Positions 25,213 to 34,883 of a DNA stretch of 64,000 nt are shown here, in pieces. The DNA comes from Paenibacillus illinoisensis NBRC 15959 (GTDB lineage: Bacteria; Bacillota; Bacilli; Paenibacillales; Paenibacillaceae), in the NCBI RefSeq assembly GCF_004000925.1, contig NZ_BIME01000001.1:186001-250000 (forward strand). The letters are read 5' to 3'. A program made the translations under genes and the position numbers. Positions within the stretch are counted from its first letter, which is position 1, and each line of letters starts with the position of its first letter. The notes under the pieces are model-generated. The model was not told the DNA's origin. It worked only from the letters and a program-made list of their open reading frames with translations, and made no database searches.

Positions 25213-27783
25213 TTACTCCGTGTTCAGTTCCACCGACCACTTTTCCCCTTCTTCTAAATGAAGCAGGAATGTACCATTCTCCATGGGGAGTGGTTTATAT
25301 TTCTTCTTGCCAAACTGTCTACATAAAGAGATGTCGACCCAGTCTGGGAGCTGAAGTTTCATGGACAATCGCCGAACGGCGGCTAACTCGGCTAGAAATA
25401 CTCCTGATTTGCGGTCCCATGCAAGCGACAGAACGCCTCCGGGTATACGCCAATTCTGCAGCTCCCCTCGCAGCATTCTGGCAGGAAGTGCCGGAAGCAG
25501 CTTGATCCGTTGAGGCGAGACCAGCAGCAGCATTTCCTGTATGGCATTAACCCAGCCCATATTGGCATCCAGCTGAACTGGAGCTGCATCTAATGTCAGG
25601 CAAATTCCCATACTGCGCCAATCGTTATGGAGTGTGAATCCATTAGATAGAACACAGGACCGGGCAAGATGATCCAGGCTGTCCAAAGCCCGTTCTCCGT
25701 CGCCCAGCCGGGCATAGATCGATGACATGTGAGCCAGGGACCACCCACTCTGTGCTCCAAGTTTCCGCTGGTGTACTGCTTTCTCGAAGGCTTTGAAAAG
25801 CAGTGGGTCGTCTTCCCGACTGACTTCCTGTCCTGGAAAAACAGGATATAGATGGGACAGATGACGATGATCTTGCCGATCCTCAAACGCAGGATGAAGC
25901 CATTCCTTGACAGCCGCCTCCTCATTCAACATGTAGGAAGGCAGACGTGTAAGCATATCTTCCCACTCTGGTATTTTGCTGCTATTAACACCGATTATCC
26001 CACTCGCTTGTATGGTATGCTGCAATAATTCCTTGATGATGGCGACGTCCATTGTGGCATTAATGGCTGTAGGCATGGGATGTGCGAGTTGTTTACCATC
26101 CTGAGGCATGAAATTCTGCGGTGTGTTCTCGGGTGAAACGGATGGGTATACCATATACCATCCCTCTTCGTCCAGCACCAGAAAGTCTTCATAAAACTGT
26201 AACGCCTCTCTCATAAAGGGCAGCGCCTGCTCGCGCAGAAATTGCATATCACCGGTATACCAAAAATGCTCATAATAATGTCTGGCCAGCCACCCGGCTG
26301 CTCCGGTCCAGTTCATGATGACAGGAACAACCTGATTTGGGATGCCCATGCCTGGCGTAGTTCCAGCAGGTATGTAGATCCCGCGACAGCCATAGAGCTT
26401 GCGTGCATTTTCCTTGAAGACATCCATCAAACCGGTGTAATACCGAAACAAAGACAGGTTCATGCAGGTTAAACCGCCAACAGCCGAATGCCAATACATC
26501 ATCTGAACATTTTCATTAGCCATGTGATGACCCCAGATTAACCGGTAATCTCCGCCCCATAGCCCATAAAGACCAAAAGGCATATTGCCTTCCTCAGAGG
26601 TTCCGCTAATGAATAAATATCGACCGAATGCCCACATCTTGCGAATCAACCCCAAGGGAGCTTTGCCTTCATAGGCATCTAACAGAAGCTCTTCATTACT
26701 GCGCCCGTCATCAGCCGCATCATCCAGATCAAGCTCTGCGGTGTGAAACAGCGGCTGATGTAGCTCCGTATGTCTGGATAGCATTGAATTATAATCAGTC
26801 TCCAGCCCTGCCAGCTCCTGCTTCAGTCGTAACCATTCCTCTTCCCGCTTGCCTGTAACAAACATTTTCACGAGAACGAGCACATCGCCCGACGTTTCGA
26901 ACGGGAGCTCTGCGTGAATGGCTTGTTTTCCGCTGTCATCTCGCTGATCCTTGTCTGGAATGGTACCCCCTTTTCCCGGGAAATGTAATGCTCTATGGGA
27001 AGGCATTACTCTAGCCCCAGGTTCCTCTCCCCCTCGGATTAGACGCAAGACAGCACCATAATCCTGTCCATCATCATTTATGCCACCATAAAATACGTAT
27101 TGCTCATCTTCATCCGTTCTGACCGTAACGGATATTTTCAGTTCCTTAAATTCTTCATCATCCCGCTCACGGTCACCCGGCGGAAATTGAAGACCCACAC
27201 TTCCCGATATCACTGGCGTACTTCCTGATTCCCTAACCTGTACCGAATCGCTCGTGCTCAGTACTTCAGCGTTTATTCTGAACACAACACAATCATCTGC
27301 ACGAGAGACAAAAAGACTTCTTGAAATCTTTCGTTCCCCTTCCTCCCAGCAGACATGAACTTCTCCCGTTTCCATATCCAGTTCCCTGCGATAATGGTGA
27401 AAAGCATTGTCACAATTCATGGTGAGTGTCAATTCAGCCAAAGGAAAACGGGAGGATAGTTTGGAATCATATCCTTCTGCTTGCACGGCACGGGTCAGAT
27501 GCCAGCTGGCCTCCGAAAATTCCCCAGAGTTCATAAGTCGCCGGGTCTCCTGCAATGTGTGACTGACGTCGGGGAGTTCATCCTTTCTTCCCCAATGCCA
27601 TAGTTCACCATGCTGCAGTAAAATCACTTCTTGATGTATACCACCTCGCACAGAGGCACCAATTATCCCATTACCGGAAGGAAGTGCCTCCCGCCACATC
27701 CCCTTCCACCATGAAGCGGGATACTTTAGAATCATCTTGTTTTTATCGGGTCTGCCCGCTTGAGATCCGTTTAATTTCTTCAC
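25213..27783 (-). CDS. GH95-type glycoside hydrolase (alpha-L-fucosidase or alpha-L-galactosidase)
   Basis: An 856-residue enzyme with the GH95 layout. An N-terminal beta-sandwich opens with WWKGMWREALPSGNGIIGA and EVILLQHGELWHWG. A helical barrel follows and includes NATMDVAIIKELL and HRHLSHLYPVFPG, and the C-terminal part has QLDANMGWVNAIQEML. Family members remove terminal alpha-1,2-L-fucose or L-galactose from plant glycans such as xyloglucan and RG-I side chains. No signal peptide is seen, so it acts on imported oligosaccharides. The GTG start overlaps the stop of the GH105 gene (GTGA), which implies coupled translation. The exact sugar cannot be told. Confidence 0.82.
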   Translation of the reverse strand: MKKLNGSQAGRPDKNKMILKYPASWWKGMWREALPSGNGIIGASVRGGIHQEVILLQHGELWHWGRKDELPDVSHTLQETRRLMNSGEFSEASWHLTRAVQAEGYDSKLSSRFPLAELTLTMNCDNAFHHYRRELDMETGEVHVCWEEGERKISRSLFVSRADDCVVFRINAEVLSTSDSVQVRESGSTPVISGSVGLQFPPGDRERDDEEFKELKISVTVRTDEDEQYVFYGGINDDGQDYGAVLRLIRGGEEPGARVMPSHRALHFPGKGGTIPDKDQRDDSGKQAIHAELPFETSGDVLVLVKMFVTGKREEEWLRLKQELAGLETDYNSMLSRHTELHQPLFHTAELDLDDAADDGRSNEELLLDAYEGKAPLGLIRKMWAFGRYLFISGTSEEGNMPFGLYGLWGGDYRLIWGHHMANENVQMMYWHSAVGGLTCMNLSLFRYYTGLMDVFKENARKLYGCRGIYIPAGTTPGMGIPNQVVPVIMNWTGAAGWLARHYYEHFWYTGDMQFLREQALPFMREALQFYEDFLVLDEEGWYMVYPSVSPENTPQNFMPQDGKQLAHPMPTAINATMDVAIIKELLQHTIQASGIIGVNSSKIPEWEDMLTRLPSYMLNEEAAVKEWLHPAFEDRQDHRHLSHLYPVFPGQEVSREDDPLLFKAFEKAVHQRKLGAQSGWSLAHMSSIYARLGDGERALDSLDHLARSCVLSNGFTLHNDWRSMGICLTLDAAPVQLDANMGWVNAIQEMLLLVSPQRIKLLPALPARMLRGELQNWRIPGGVLSLAWDRKSGVFLAELAAVRRLSMKLQLPDWVDISLCRQFGKKKYKPLPMENGTFLLHLEEGEKWSVELNTE

Positions 27784-28925
27784 GCACCTTCTGCTCCCCG
27801 CATCTCCATTTCAATACTGGCCAGCAGGAATGGTGCGACTCCCATCTGAGCATCGCTGACGATCTGTTCGCTAATATAGTAGGCATAAGAACCGTCACGA
27901 TATTTCTTTCCTCCGAGTCCAGCCCCATGACAGATGCGGTGCAGGTGTACCCCCTGTTCATCCTCCGTAACAAAGTGACTGAGAATACCGGCATACGCCA
28001 GATCAACAACTTTGCGATCCAGTTCAGCCAAATAATGCAGACGCTGACCCTTGGCGAGGGCGTAGGTCAGCATGCAGGAAGCCGACGCTTCCAAGTAGTT
28101 GCCTTCCCTGCTGTTCTGGTCCATGACTTGATACCACAGTCCGCTCTCCTGATCCTGGGCATGGGCGATTGCATAGGCCATTCTCTCGAAGATGCCCATG
28201 ATCTGACCGCGCTGAGGATGATCAATTGGAAAAAACTCCAATGCATCCACTACCGCCATCGCATACCACCCCATCGCCCTGCCCCAGACGTGGAACGATT
28301 GACCCGTGTCTTTGTCGCACCAGCGCTGTTCCCTGCTCTCATCCCATGCATGGTGCAGCAGACCGGTTCGCGAATCCCGGGTCTTCCGCTCAATCAGCAG
28401 AATTTGACGCGCGACTTCATTGAGGCTCTCAGGGTGATCGAACATATGGCCATACTCTGCCAGAAACGGAGAAGACATATAGATCCCGTCAAGCCACATC
28501 TGGAACGGATATATTTTTTTGTGCCAGAATCCGCCCTCACTGGTTCGAGGCTGCCCTTTCAGCTGGGCGACCAGTCGCAAGATGGCTTGATGGTATTTCT
28601 CTTCCCCAGTAAGCTTCCACATAGAAAAGAGATTTTTGCCTTCATTGATCATGTCCAGGTTATAATCCTCAAGTTGATAGTTCCTGATGGTGCCGTCTTT
28701 ATCGATCAGGCCATCCATATGATGGAGAACCAGTTCACTATATCGAGGTTCACTATTCCAAACGGCCGCACGTTCGAGGGCCAGAAGCGTCATTCCGGCA
28801 ACGTACCCCCATTTCCCGGCGATTTTGGGGTGATTCCCATCCCGGCATTCGGAAACTAGCGTATCCGCAATTTTGGCAGACATTCTGCGATTCTGAGTAG
28901 AGACCTTTGTTAACGTTTCAACCAA
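27780..28925 (-). CDS. GH105 unsaturated rhamnogalacturonyl hydrolase
   Basis: A 381-residue cytoplasmic enzyme of the YteR/YesR family and the second in the window. Key motifs are MWLDGIYMSS near residue 150 with the catalytic Asp, HAWDESREQRW and WGRAMGWYAM, the same order as in the copy at 13545. It removes the unsaturated uronic acid from lyase-generated rhamnogalacturonan fragments. The start is TTG at 28925, eight bases after AAAAAGGAG. The gene sits between an unassigned glycosidase and the GH95 gene, the latter overlapping by four bases, so the three are one transcription unit. Confidence 0.9.
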   Translation of the reverse strand: MVETLTKVSTQNRRMSAKIADTLVSECRDGNHPKIAGKWGYVAGMTLLALERAAVWNSEPRYSELVLHHMDGLIDKDGTIRNYQLEDYNLDMINEGKNLFSMWKLTGEEKYHQAILRLVAQLKGQPRTSEGGFWHKKIYPFQMWLDGIYMSSPFLAEYGHMFDHPESLNEVARQILLIERKTRDSRTGLLHHAWDESREQRWCDKDTGQSFHVWGRAMGWYAMAVVDALEFFPIDHPQRGQIMGIFERMAYAIAHAQDQESGLWYQVMDQNSREGNYLEASASCMLTYALAKGQRLHYLAELDRKVVDLAYAGILSHFVTEDEQGVHLHRICHGAGLGGKKYRDGSYAYYISEQIVSDAQMGVAPFLLASIEMEMRGAEGA

Positions 28926-29010
28926 CGTAATCGCTCCTTTTTCGCTCGCGTATTATTGCTCAAGCCAATCCCGACTACTCAAAGTGTGAACAAACGATCA
29001 CCTATTCGGA

Positions 29011-31068
29011 TCAGGTCAGGGGGTGCAGCCCCTCCCATAGAACTGACCAACTCCCGTCCTGCGGAAATCCCGGATTGTTCCCGCCTTCCTCACCGCTCCA
29101 TCCGGCAGCCATCATTGCTACTGCAGTTAACAGTCCACCATTCCCAGGCAGATACACCCATAATCCTGGCCTTTGATAATTGTGTCCATTGGGCAAATAG
29201 GTGTTTTTGGTGGCATCCATCAATAAAAAGTCAACGGCTAGCTCAGGTTCTCCCAGCCTTGCCGCTGTCATCGCACACATCGGAAAGTCCCACCCCCATG
29301 CGGATTCCCAATCCCAGCATTCTTTCACTTTGAGAAGTGTATTTTTCATGATTTTGTCGTCGATCAGCGTGCCGGGAAGCAGGCCGAGCGCTCCGAGCAT
29401 GGAAGGATGATCATGGTTCTTGGCAGTAAATGTGTCTGGACAATTCTCGTGCGCAAGATACACTCCATTCTCATGCACAGGACTTGCCATATGAGCCGCA
29501 ACCTTTTTCCATTCCGGATTCACAGGCCGCTCCAGCCGCTCCGCCCACATAGCGGCGATTTCCAAGCCAAATTTCCAGTATTCCAGTTCATATGGCGGAT
29601 TCAGACTTTCATTCATGGCATGATTCTCCTGAGCTGGAATCAACGGCGGCCCAAGTACATATGCCTCTTTTTCAGCATCCCAGTGGGCAAAGGAAACCAT
29701 AAAATCAGCTGCCTCAAATACGATGTCCTTATACCGTTCCAATACAGACCTCTCAGGCCGGGCCAAGTAACACATCTCGGCAAGTGCCATCGGATGAGGC
29801 TGCTGCCAGATTAACCCTGGTGCTACTGGTGACGGGCTCTGCCCACCGTTATATCCAACCATTTTGGGCCAGCGCGCACCAGCATATCCCTGTGAACGTG
29901 CCAGTTCACGAGCCTTGGGCAAAATGGTGATATACCAATCCATACTTTTGCGAAGCAGATCTGTACGATCCCACAGGGGAAAATGTGCAGCATGCCACCA
30001 GTGCATTTCCAGGTGCATTTTACCGAACCAGCTATTATACATGTAACCCGTTTCCTGAGGCGGCATGGAGCCGCCACTGTGTACAGCACATAGGAACTGG
30101 GACAGCACAATTCGTCGCTCCAATTCTACTGCTCGGGGATCTTTACTGCCGGATAGATCCATGGCTGCTCCACTGTTCCAGAACTGCTCCCAGTAGACCG
30201 AGCTGGCGTGGAATACGGCCTCAGCTGGTTGAACTGATGGGTTCGACGCAGCAAAAGCAACACTGCAAGACCAGCTATCTGAAAGCTCCAATACTTCAGG
30301 AATAAGCGTAAACTCATGTGCTCCGGTCTGCTCCAGACGCCCCTTGTCCCAGATCCACCTCACACCATATTCGTCTTCATCCAAAATCCGTTTCAGTGAA
30401 GCTGAAACCGAATCGTTCGCCATTAGCTCGGTGCGATGTCTGCTGTCCTGTTCCCAATCGGGAAAAACGGACTTGGACCAGCTCCGATGTGTCATATCCG
30501 GACAGGGGAAAACAAGGAACAAATGCAGACGCCCCTTGCGGATTAATTCTGAATGTACACGAATGCCGATGCCATCGTTCTCCGGATCACAGGCAGTCTC
30601 CACCTGAACCCTGAACCCATCTACGGTGAACTCACTGTGAAGTGTACCTGTCCACAGATTTAATTCCTGTCGTACCGGATTCACATGTGACGTATCTGCT
30701 TCTTCTCCATCTTCTTTCAGTATGCGAAACGCGAGGCGCCCCAGTTGAAGACGATGCGGATTCTGCCGCAGCCAGTGATAGGCTTCTTCTCGGTTCTCAG
30801 GTTTCATGGGATACGCCACCTTCCGTCCATACGTTTCAAACGACTGGTAGACGATATCCTGATCGCCGAAAACCTCATGCCCTCCGGTATAATGCCATCC
30901 CCAGTTGGACTGCGTGCCAAGCGGGATTTCATAAGCCTCCGGAAAGGTTTGAAGGCCGGTAAAATCAGCACTAAACGCAAATTCGCCGTTGCCGACAGAC
31001 AAAGGAGACCTGGGCTCAAGCTGGGTCAATACCGGATGGTTTCGAGTGACAATCGTTTTACGGTTCAT
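29011..31068 (-). CDS. Unassigned six-hairpin-type glycoside hydrolase
   Basis: A 685-residue cytoplasmic protein with no signal peptide. The N-terminal 270 residues are beta-rich (start SPLSVGNGEFAFSADFTG). The rest is helical, with YNSWFGKMHLEMHWWHAAHF near residue 350, WKFGLEIAAMWAERL and ESAWGWDFPMCAMTAARLGE. This beta-sandwich plus (alpha/alpha)6 barrel resembles the GH65/GH95 group, but I cannot place it in a named family. The acidic residues in the KMHLEMHWW and ELEYWKFGLE stretches are candidates for catalysis. Its neighbours (AraC regulator, GH105, GH95) imply action on a pectic side chain. AGGAGG precedes the ATG. Confidence 0.7.
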   Translation of the reverse strand: MNRKTIVTRNHPVLTQLEPRSPLSVGNGEFAFSADFTGLQTFPEAYEIPLGTQSNWGWHYTGGHEVFGDQDIVYQSFETYGRKVAYPMKPENREEAYHWLRQNPHRLQLGRLAFRILKEDGEEADTSHVNPVRQELNLWTGTLHSEFTVDGFRVQVETACDPENDGIGIRVHSELIRKGRLHLFLVFPCPDMTHRSWSKSVFPDWEQDSRHRTELMANDSVSASLKRILDEDEYGVRWIWDKGRLEQTGAHEFTLIPEVLELSDSWSCSVAFAASNPSVQPAEAVFHASSVYWEQFWNSGAAMDLSGSKDPRAVELERRIVLSQFLCAVHSGGSMPPQETGYMYNSWFGKMHLEMHWWHAAHFPLWDRTDLLRKSMDWYITILPKARELARSQGYAGARWPKMVGYNGGQSPSPVAPGLIWQQPHPMALAEMCYLARPERSVLERYKDIVFEAADFMVSFAHWDAEKEAYVLGPPLIPAQENHAMNESLNPPYELEYWKFGLEIAAMWAERLERPVNPEWKKVAAHMASPVHENGVYLAHENCPDTFTAKNHDHPSMLGALGLLPGTLIDDKIMKNTLLKVKECWDWESAWGWDFPMCAMTAARLGEPELAVDFLLMDATKNTYLPNGHNYQRPGLWVYLPGNGGLLTAVAMMAAGWSGEEGGNNPGFPQDGSWSVLWEGLHPLT

Positions 31069-31105
31069 GTAAGCTGTTCCTCCTTCTCTTCATTCAAATG
31101 GGGGA

Positions 31106-33397
31106 CTAGGATTCCAATAAGGAATCCCTGCGGGCCCGCATCATCTCCCTGTATTTCCCCGGTGTAATATTCTTGGTTTTGCGATATACACGGATAAAAC
31201 TATTCTCATGCTGATACCCCACCATGGAAGCGATTTCAGATATTCTGTAGTTGGTATCCCGCAGGAGTTCACAAGCCCGGTCCATACGGAGCTTCGTAAA
31301 GTAACCAAGAATGGTGTCGTTCATTTCTTGCTTGAACAGCTGACTTGCCAAACTGGAACCGATACCCGCATGCTCAGCAATGTCCTGAATGCTAACCGGG
31401 TCTTCCAGATGGTCACTCATGAATGCAATCATCGTTTGGCAAACGATATAATCCTTCCTGAGCAGCATGCTGTCATACCATGCTGCGAGCGCTTCTGCCT
31501 CATTGCGCAGCAGTGACCACGCAGACTCCAGATTCATCGTCCGCAAACCGGAAACTCGGAACCCGCATGCTTCAGGATCCTGTTTCATGCGGATTCGTTC
31601 CAGCGTCTCCGCTACAGACTCGAGATAAGATATCGCCGAGGACGGGTGCCACCGTTCACTCTTCATTCGGCTAAATGTTTTATCCATGATCCTGATTGCC
31701 TCTTCACCAATGCCGGCTTCGATCGTTTCGGTCAATTGGGACATGAGTTCATTTTCCTCTGCACGTCCAGGTTCTTGGTGACCGGAAATGTCCTCAAACC
31801 GAATCACTTGTTCATATCCATGGTACAATCTGAAACCCAGAGCGCTGTCCGCTTCCTGCATCGCCTGTTGAAGTTCCTTGAATCCGTCGTGGTCCTCGCT
31901 TACGCCTGCGGAGACCTGGAACTTAAGCAGTTTCGGAATCATCCTCAGTGCTTCACCAATCGAAGTGGCTGCATCCATATCTCTGCCGGGACCAAGCGGT
32001 TGTAACATGACTAGCAATCGGTCCCTGCCGAGATCTGCAGGAATGAGACGCCACTCTCCTGACAGAAGTTCTGCAATGATATTGGCAATGGCGAATTTTA
32101 AAAGGGATTGATCCGACTTCTTAAACCTTTCACACCATGCGTGATAATCATCAATAGACAACATTGCAACGGTCAACGGACTATCACTCCATTCCTTGAA
32201 GTATCGGTTCCACTTTTCACCAATTTCCCGGTAACCCGTCATGTGTCCCGCATAGATATCGGTCAGAAATTTGGAGGATGCCTCAGGAAGTGTTTGTCTG
32301 AGATTGATGGCTTGCTGTGCATGATCTGTTAGCAGCTGTCCTGTTATTTTCTCGAGATCAATCAGCTCTGGACTGATACGTTGACGGTCATACCCGCTGA
32401 GCAGTTGTCTCATCCGTTTCACCGGTTTAAAGGCTGCCCTGTTATAAAAAGCAATCGTGGCGGCTCCTGCGGCAAGTGCCAACAGTGAAACGAAGAACAC
32501 AATGTCTCTAATCTTCTGGGCATTGGACAGTAAACTTTCCTGGGAAATAATTGAAAGATAACGCCAACCTGTATACGGGGACATTGTCTGTGAAGCGAGC
32601 AGCACTTGGCCCTCGTGTTTGAACTCACCAAGCTTTTCTCCTTCCAGAGTCGCGAGGACCTGGTCCACTGCTTCCTCTCCTACTGGATAATTACCAAGAT
32701 CATACAACGGCTTATTGTCGGCATCCAGAATGAAACGATGATTATCGAGATCAGAGACGGAAGTAAGAAGCATGTGCTTGAACATTTGATCCGTTTTAAA
32801 ATTGATGGCAATGATCCCTCTAAGTTGACCCGCCAGCATAATCTTGCGATAAAGTGTAATCTGGGAGGCAGGAACTCCTGAACCTGCAGCAATCTCCCGC
32901 CGCTTCACCAGCATGGGACGGTCATCTAATTCAGCAGCCACATCCACCCAGCCCGAATCGGGAAAATTGACTTTGCTTGAACTATACCCCTGAGGAAAAG
33001 CGACCATGCTCTCCCTTTCCACATCATAAATGTAAGCGCTCTTAATAAAGGGAGTACTACTAGTCAAGGTTTCAAGAAACTGTACCAATTCGGTGACATT
33101 GCGGTATGACCCCTGTACCTCACTCGTGAGAAATTTATACACATGGTTATTCAGTGCAATTTTCACAGCGATCTGGTCGCTTTCCCGAATGACTTCATCA
33201 ATATCATTCATGCTGATGCGCAGCATCTGGTGCTGCGGTTCACTGAGCTCCTGCTGTAATACCGACTTGGCTGAATAATACGTAGTCATGCCTACTGCGA
33301 TAATAATCATGAAGACAACAATGGTCAAAATAAGCAGCAGCCGGGTCTGGGTATTGGTGAAATTGAATTTTAACCACTTCAAAAAGGAAAGGGTCAC
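31106..33397 (-). CDS. Membrane-bound AraC-type regulator (YesS type), locus B
   Basis: A one-component regulator of about 763 residues. Membrane segments lie near residues 20-40 and 290-315 and enclose an extracellular sensor. The C-terminal AraC domain (about residues 660-755) contains ISDIAEHAGIGSSLASQLF-like helix 1 sequence and YQHENSFIRVYRKTKNITPG. The start chosen is the GTG at 33397, six bases after GGTGGGAG; a TTG 24 bases earlier precedes that site. It lies inside the locus B array, between the oxidoreductase and the glycosidases, and most likely activates it. It is paralogous in layout to the protein at 18556. Confidence 0.85.
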   Translation of the reverse strand: MTLSFLKWLKFNFTNTQTRLLLILTIVVFMIIIAVGMTTYYSAKSVLQQELSEPQHQMLRISMNDIDEVIRESDQIAVKIALNNHVYKFLTSEVQGSYRNVTELVQFLETLTSSTPFIKSAYIYDVERESMVAFPQGYSSSKVNFPDSGWVDVAAELDDRPMLVKRREIAAGSGVPASQITLYRKIMLAGQLRGIIAINFKTDQMFKHMLLTSVSDLDNHRFILDADNKPLYDLGNYPVGEEAVDQVLATLEGEKLGEFKHEGQVLLASQTMSPYTGWRYLSIISQESLLSNAQKIRDIVFFVSLLALAAGAATIAFYNRAAFKPVKRMRQLLSGYDRQRISPELIDLEKITGQLLTDHAQQAINLRQTLPEASSKFLTDIYAGHMTGYREIGEKWNRYFKEWSDSPLTVAMLSIDDYHAWCERFKKSDQSLLKFAIANIIAELLSGEWRLIPADLGRDRLLVMLQPLGPGRDMDAATSIGEALRMIPKLLKFQVSAGVSEDHDGFKELQQAMQEADSALGFRLYHGYEQVIRFEDISGHQEPGRAEENELMSQLTETIEAGIGEEAIRIMDKTFSRMKSERWHPSSAISYLESVAETLERIRMKQDPEACGFRVSGLRTMNLESAWSLLRNEAEALAAWYDSMLLRKDYIVCQTMIAFMSDHLEDPVSIQDIAEHAGIGSSLASQLFKQEMNDTILGYFTKLRMDRACELLRDTNYRISEIASMVGYQHENSFIRVYRKTKNITPGKYREMMRARRDSLLES

Positions 33398-33557
33398 AGT
33401 TATCTCCCACCTTATGTGCAATATACCGCAATTATACAGTTTCGACCTGCCCGGTGCGACCCGGCCTTACAGCCTATTTTGACTTCTTCGAGCAGCATGA
33501 TCTCACACTTGCCCGATGTTTTGGCTGTTTTCACCATCATTTAATGTAATTAAATAT

Positions 33558-34883
33558 TCACTCACTTCTCGGATTCTGCATAGACACCATATTCCCCCAT
33601 CCGCCTAGCACCGCTTCTATGGATATGGGACGATGCTCGGAGACCGAACGCCATACGGCTTCCCCCGCAGCAACGGAGTACGCTCCATCCACGGCTCCGG
33701 ACAGAATCCGGAAAGGACGGTGTTGATCTTCTCCAAGAAAGATATCCTCTAGAAGTAATGGATCACCTCCACCATGTCCGCCTTCCCGATGTACGACATG
33801 TATGGTCTCTTTGGAACCAAACAGGGGGAAATAGTCGATGGTCTGAACCGGCGTCGGAAAAGGAGTACGTGCCGGCATATGGTATTCAAGTGTTTCCAGG
33901 CGCCCCTTCGTACCGTTCACAGCCAGCCGATAGCCTTCATAAGGAAGGGAAAAATTGACCGAATAACTCATGAGTGCCCCGCCACTATATCTCACAGATG
34001 CTGTATACGTATCTTCGATCTCAATGGTAGAATCAAAAATGCATTGATCCGGACGGTATGCTGTGTATGGAAAGTCCGCAGCTGCCGAGCCTAGCAGGTT
34101 CAGATGATCATCCGGAACGCGGATCTGCCGACTGCGCGGTGTCCAACGGGAGTAGTACGCACAATCTTCCGAGACATTGCACGTCCGACAATTCCGCCCA
34201 TCTTCCCGTGCCGGATTCCACTCTCCATCTGCACCATAATAATTGAGCGCTCCATAAGCAAATACTTCCACCGGCTTTTGGTTAATCCACCACTGGACCA
34301 GGTCAAAATGATGGGTGCTTTTATGAACGGACAGTCCACCCGAATAAGCCCGCTCACGATTCCAGCGTTTGAAATAGCTGGACCCGTGATGCGTATCAAT
34401 ATACCAGTTGAGATCGATGGAAGTGACTCGGCCAATCTTACCTTCCTGTATCATTTCCTTGATCCGCATGTGAATGGGCATATATCGATAGTTGAATGTT
34501 ACGATGACTTTACCTTGACTCACCGCTTCAGCATCCAGTATTCGCCTGGCGTCCGCTCCGGTTGTCGCCATTGGTTTCTCGGTAATTACGTCCAAATCCC
34601 GCTTCAGTGCGGCGGTTATATAGTGGACATGGGTATCATCCCTGCCGGCGACAATAATGCAGTCTGGCTTGGTATCCTCCACCATGGACGCAAAATCAGA
34701 AGCTCCATACACAGGAACTTCGGAGTGATGCGGAAAGCGCGCTCGATAAGCTTCAAAACGCGCGGGATCCGTATCCAGCAGTGCCACGATCTCCGAATTG
34801 TGGGTGAACAACTCATGTATAGGCTTGGCGAACTGCCCCAAAGCTCTGCCGCTCACTCCGCATATAGCGTATCTTTTTTTCAC
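33558..34883 (-). CDS. Gfo/Idh/MocA family oxidoreductase
   Basis: A 441-residue NAD(P)-dependent sugar or inositol dehydrogenase. The Rossmann fold starts ICGVSGRALG, and the conserved EKPMA lies near residue 100. The C-terminal domain carries GGLSVHKSTHHFDLVQWW with the usual active-site Lys/His region. A Cys-rich insert (CRTCNVSEDC, near residue 235) could bind metal; it occurs in some members of this family. It would modify an imported sugar or acid of locus B. The start is GTG, overlapping the binding-protein stop (GTGA), so expression is coupled. The substrate is unknown. Confidence 0.87.
   Translation of the reverse strand: MKKRYAICGVSGRALGQFAKPIHELFTHNSEIVALLDTDPARFEAYRARFPHHSEVPVYGASDFASMVEDTKPDCIIVAGRDDTHVHYITAALKRDLDVITEKPMATTGADARRILDAEAVSQGKVIVTFNYRYMPIHMRIKEMIQEGKIGRVTSIDLNWYIDTHHGSSYFKRWNRERAYSGGLSVHKSTHHFDLVQWWINQKPVEVFAYGALNYYGADGEWNPAREDGRNCRTCNVSEDCAYYSRWTPRSRQIRVPDDHLNLLGSAAADFPYTAYRPDQCIFDSTIEIEDTYTASVRYSGGALMSYSVNFSLPYEGYRLAVNGTKGRLETLEYHMPARTPFPTPVQTIDYFPLFGSKETIHVVHREGGHGGGDPLLLEDIFLGEDQHRPFRILSGAVDGAYSVAAGEAVWRSVSEHRPISIEAVLGGWGNMVSMQNPRSE

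Noticed and set aside
27684..28859. A 391-codon open frame on the plus strand, antisense to the GH105 gene
   Set aside because: It lacks any family resemblance and ribosome binding site, and the opposite strand encodes a clear GH105 enzyme with all motifs. It is a codon-bias shadow.
28907..28921. TTGTTAACGTTTCAA at the start of the locus B GH105 gene as a cre site
   Set aside because: It is one base short of cre spacing, has a mismatch in the AA position, and lies in coding sequence.
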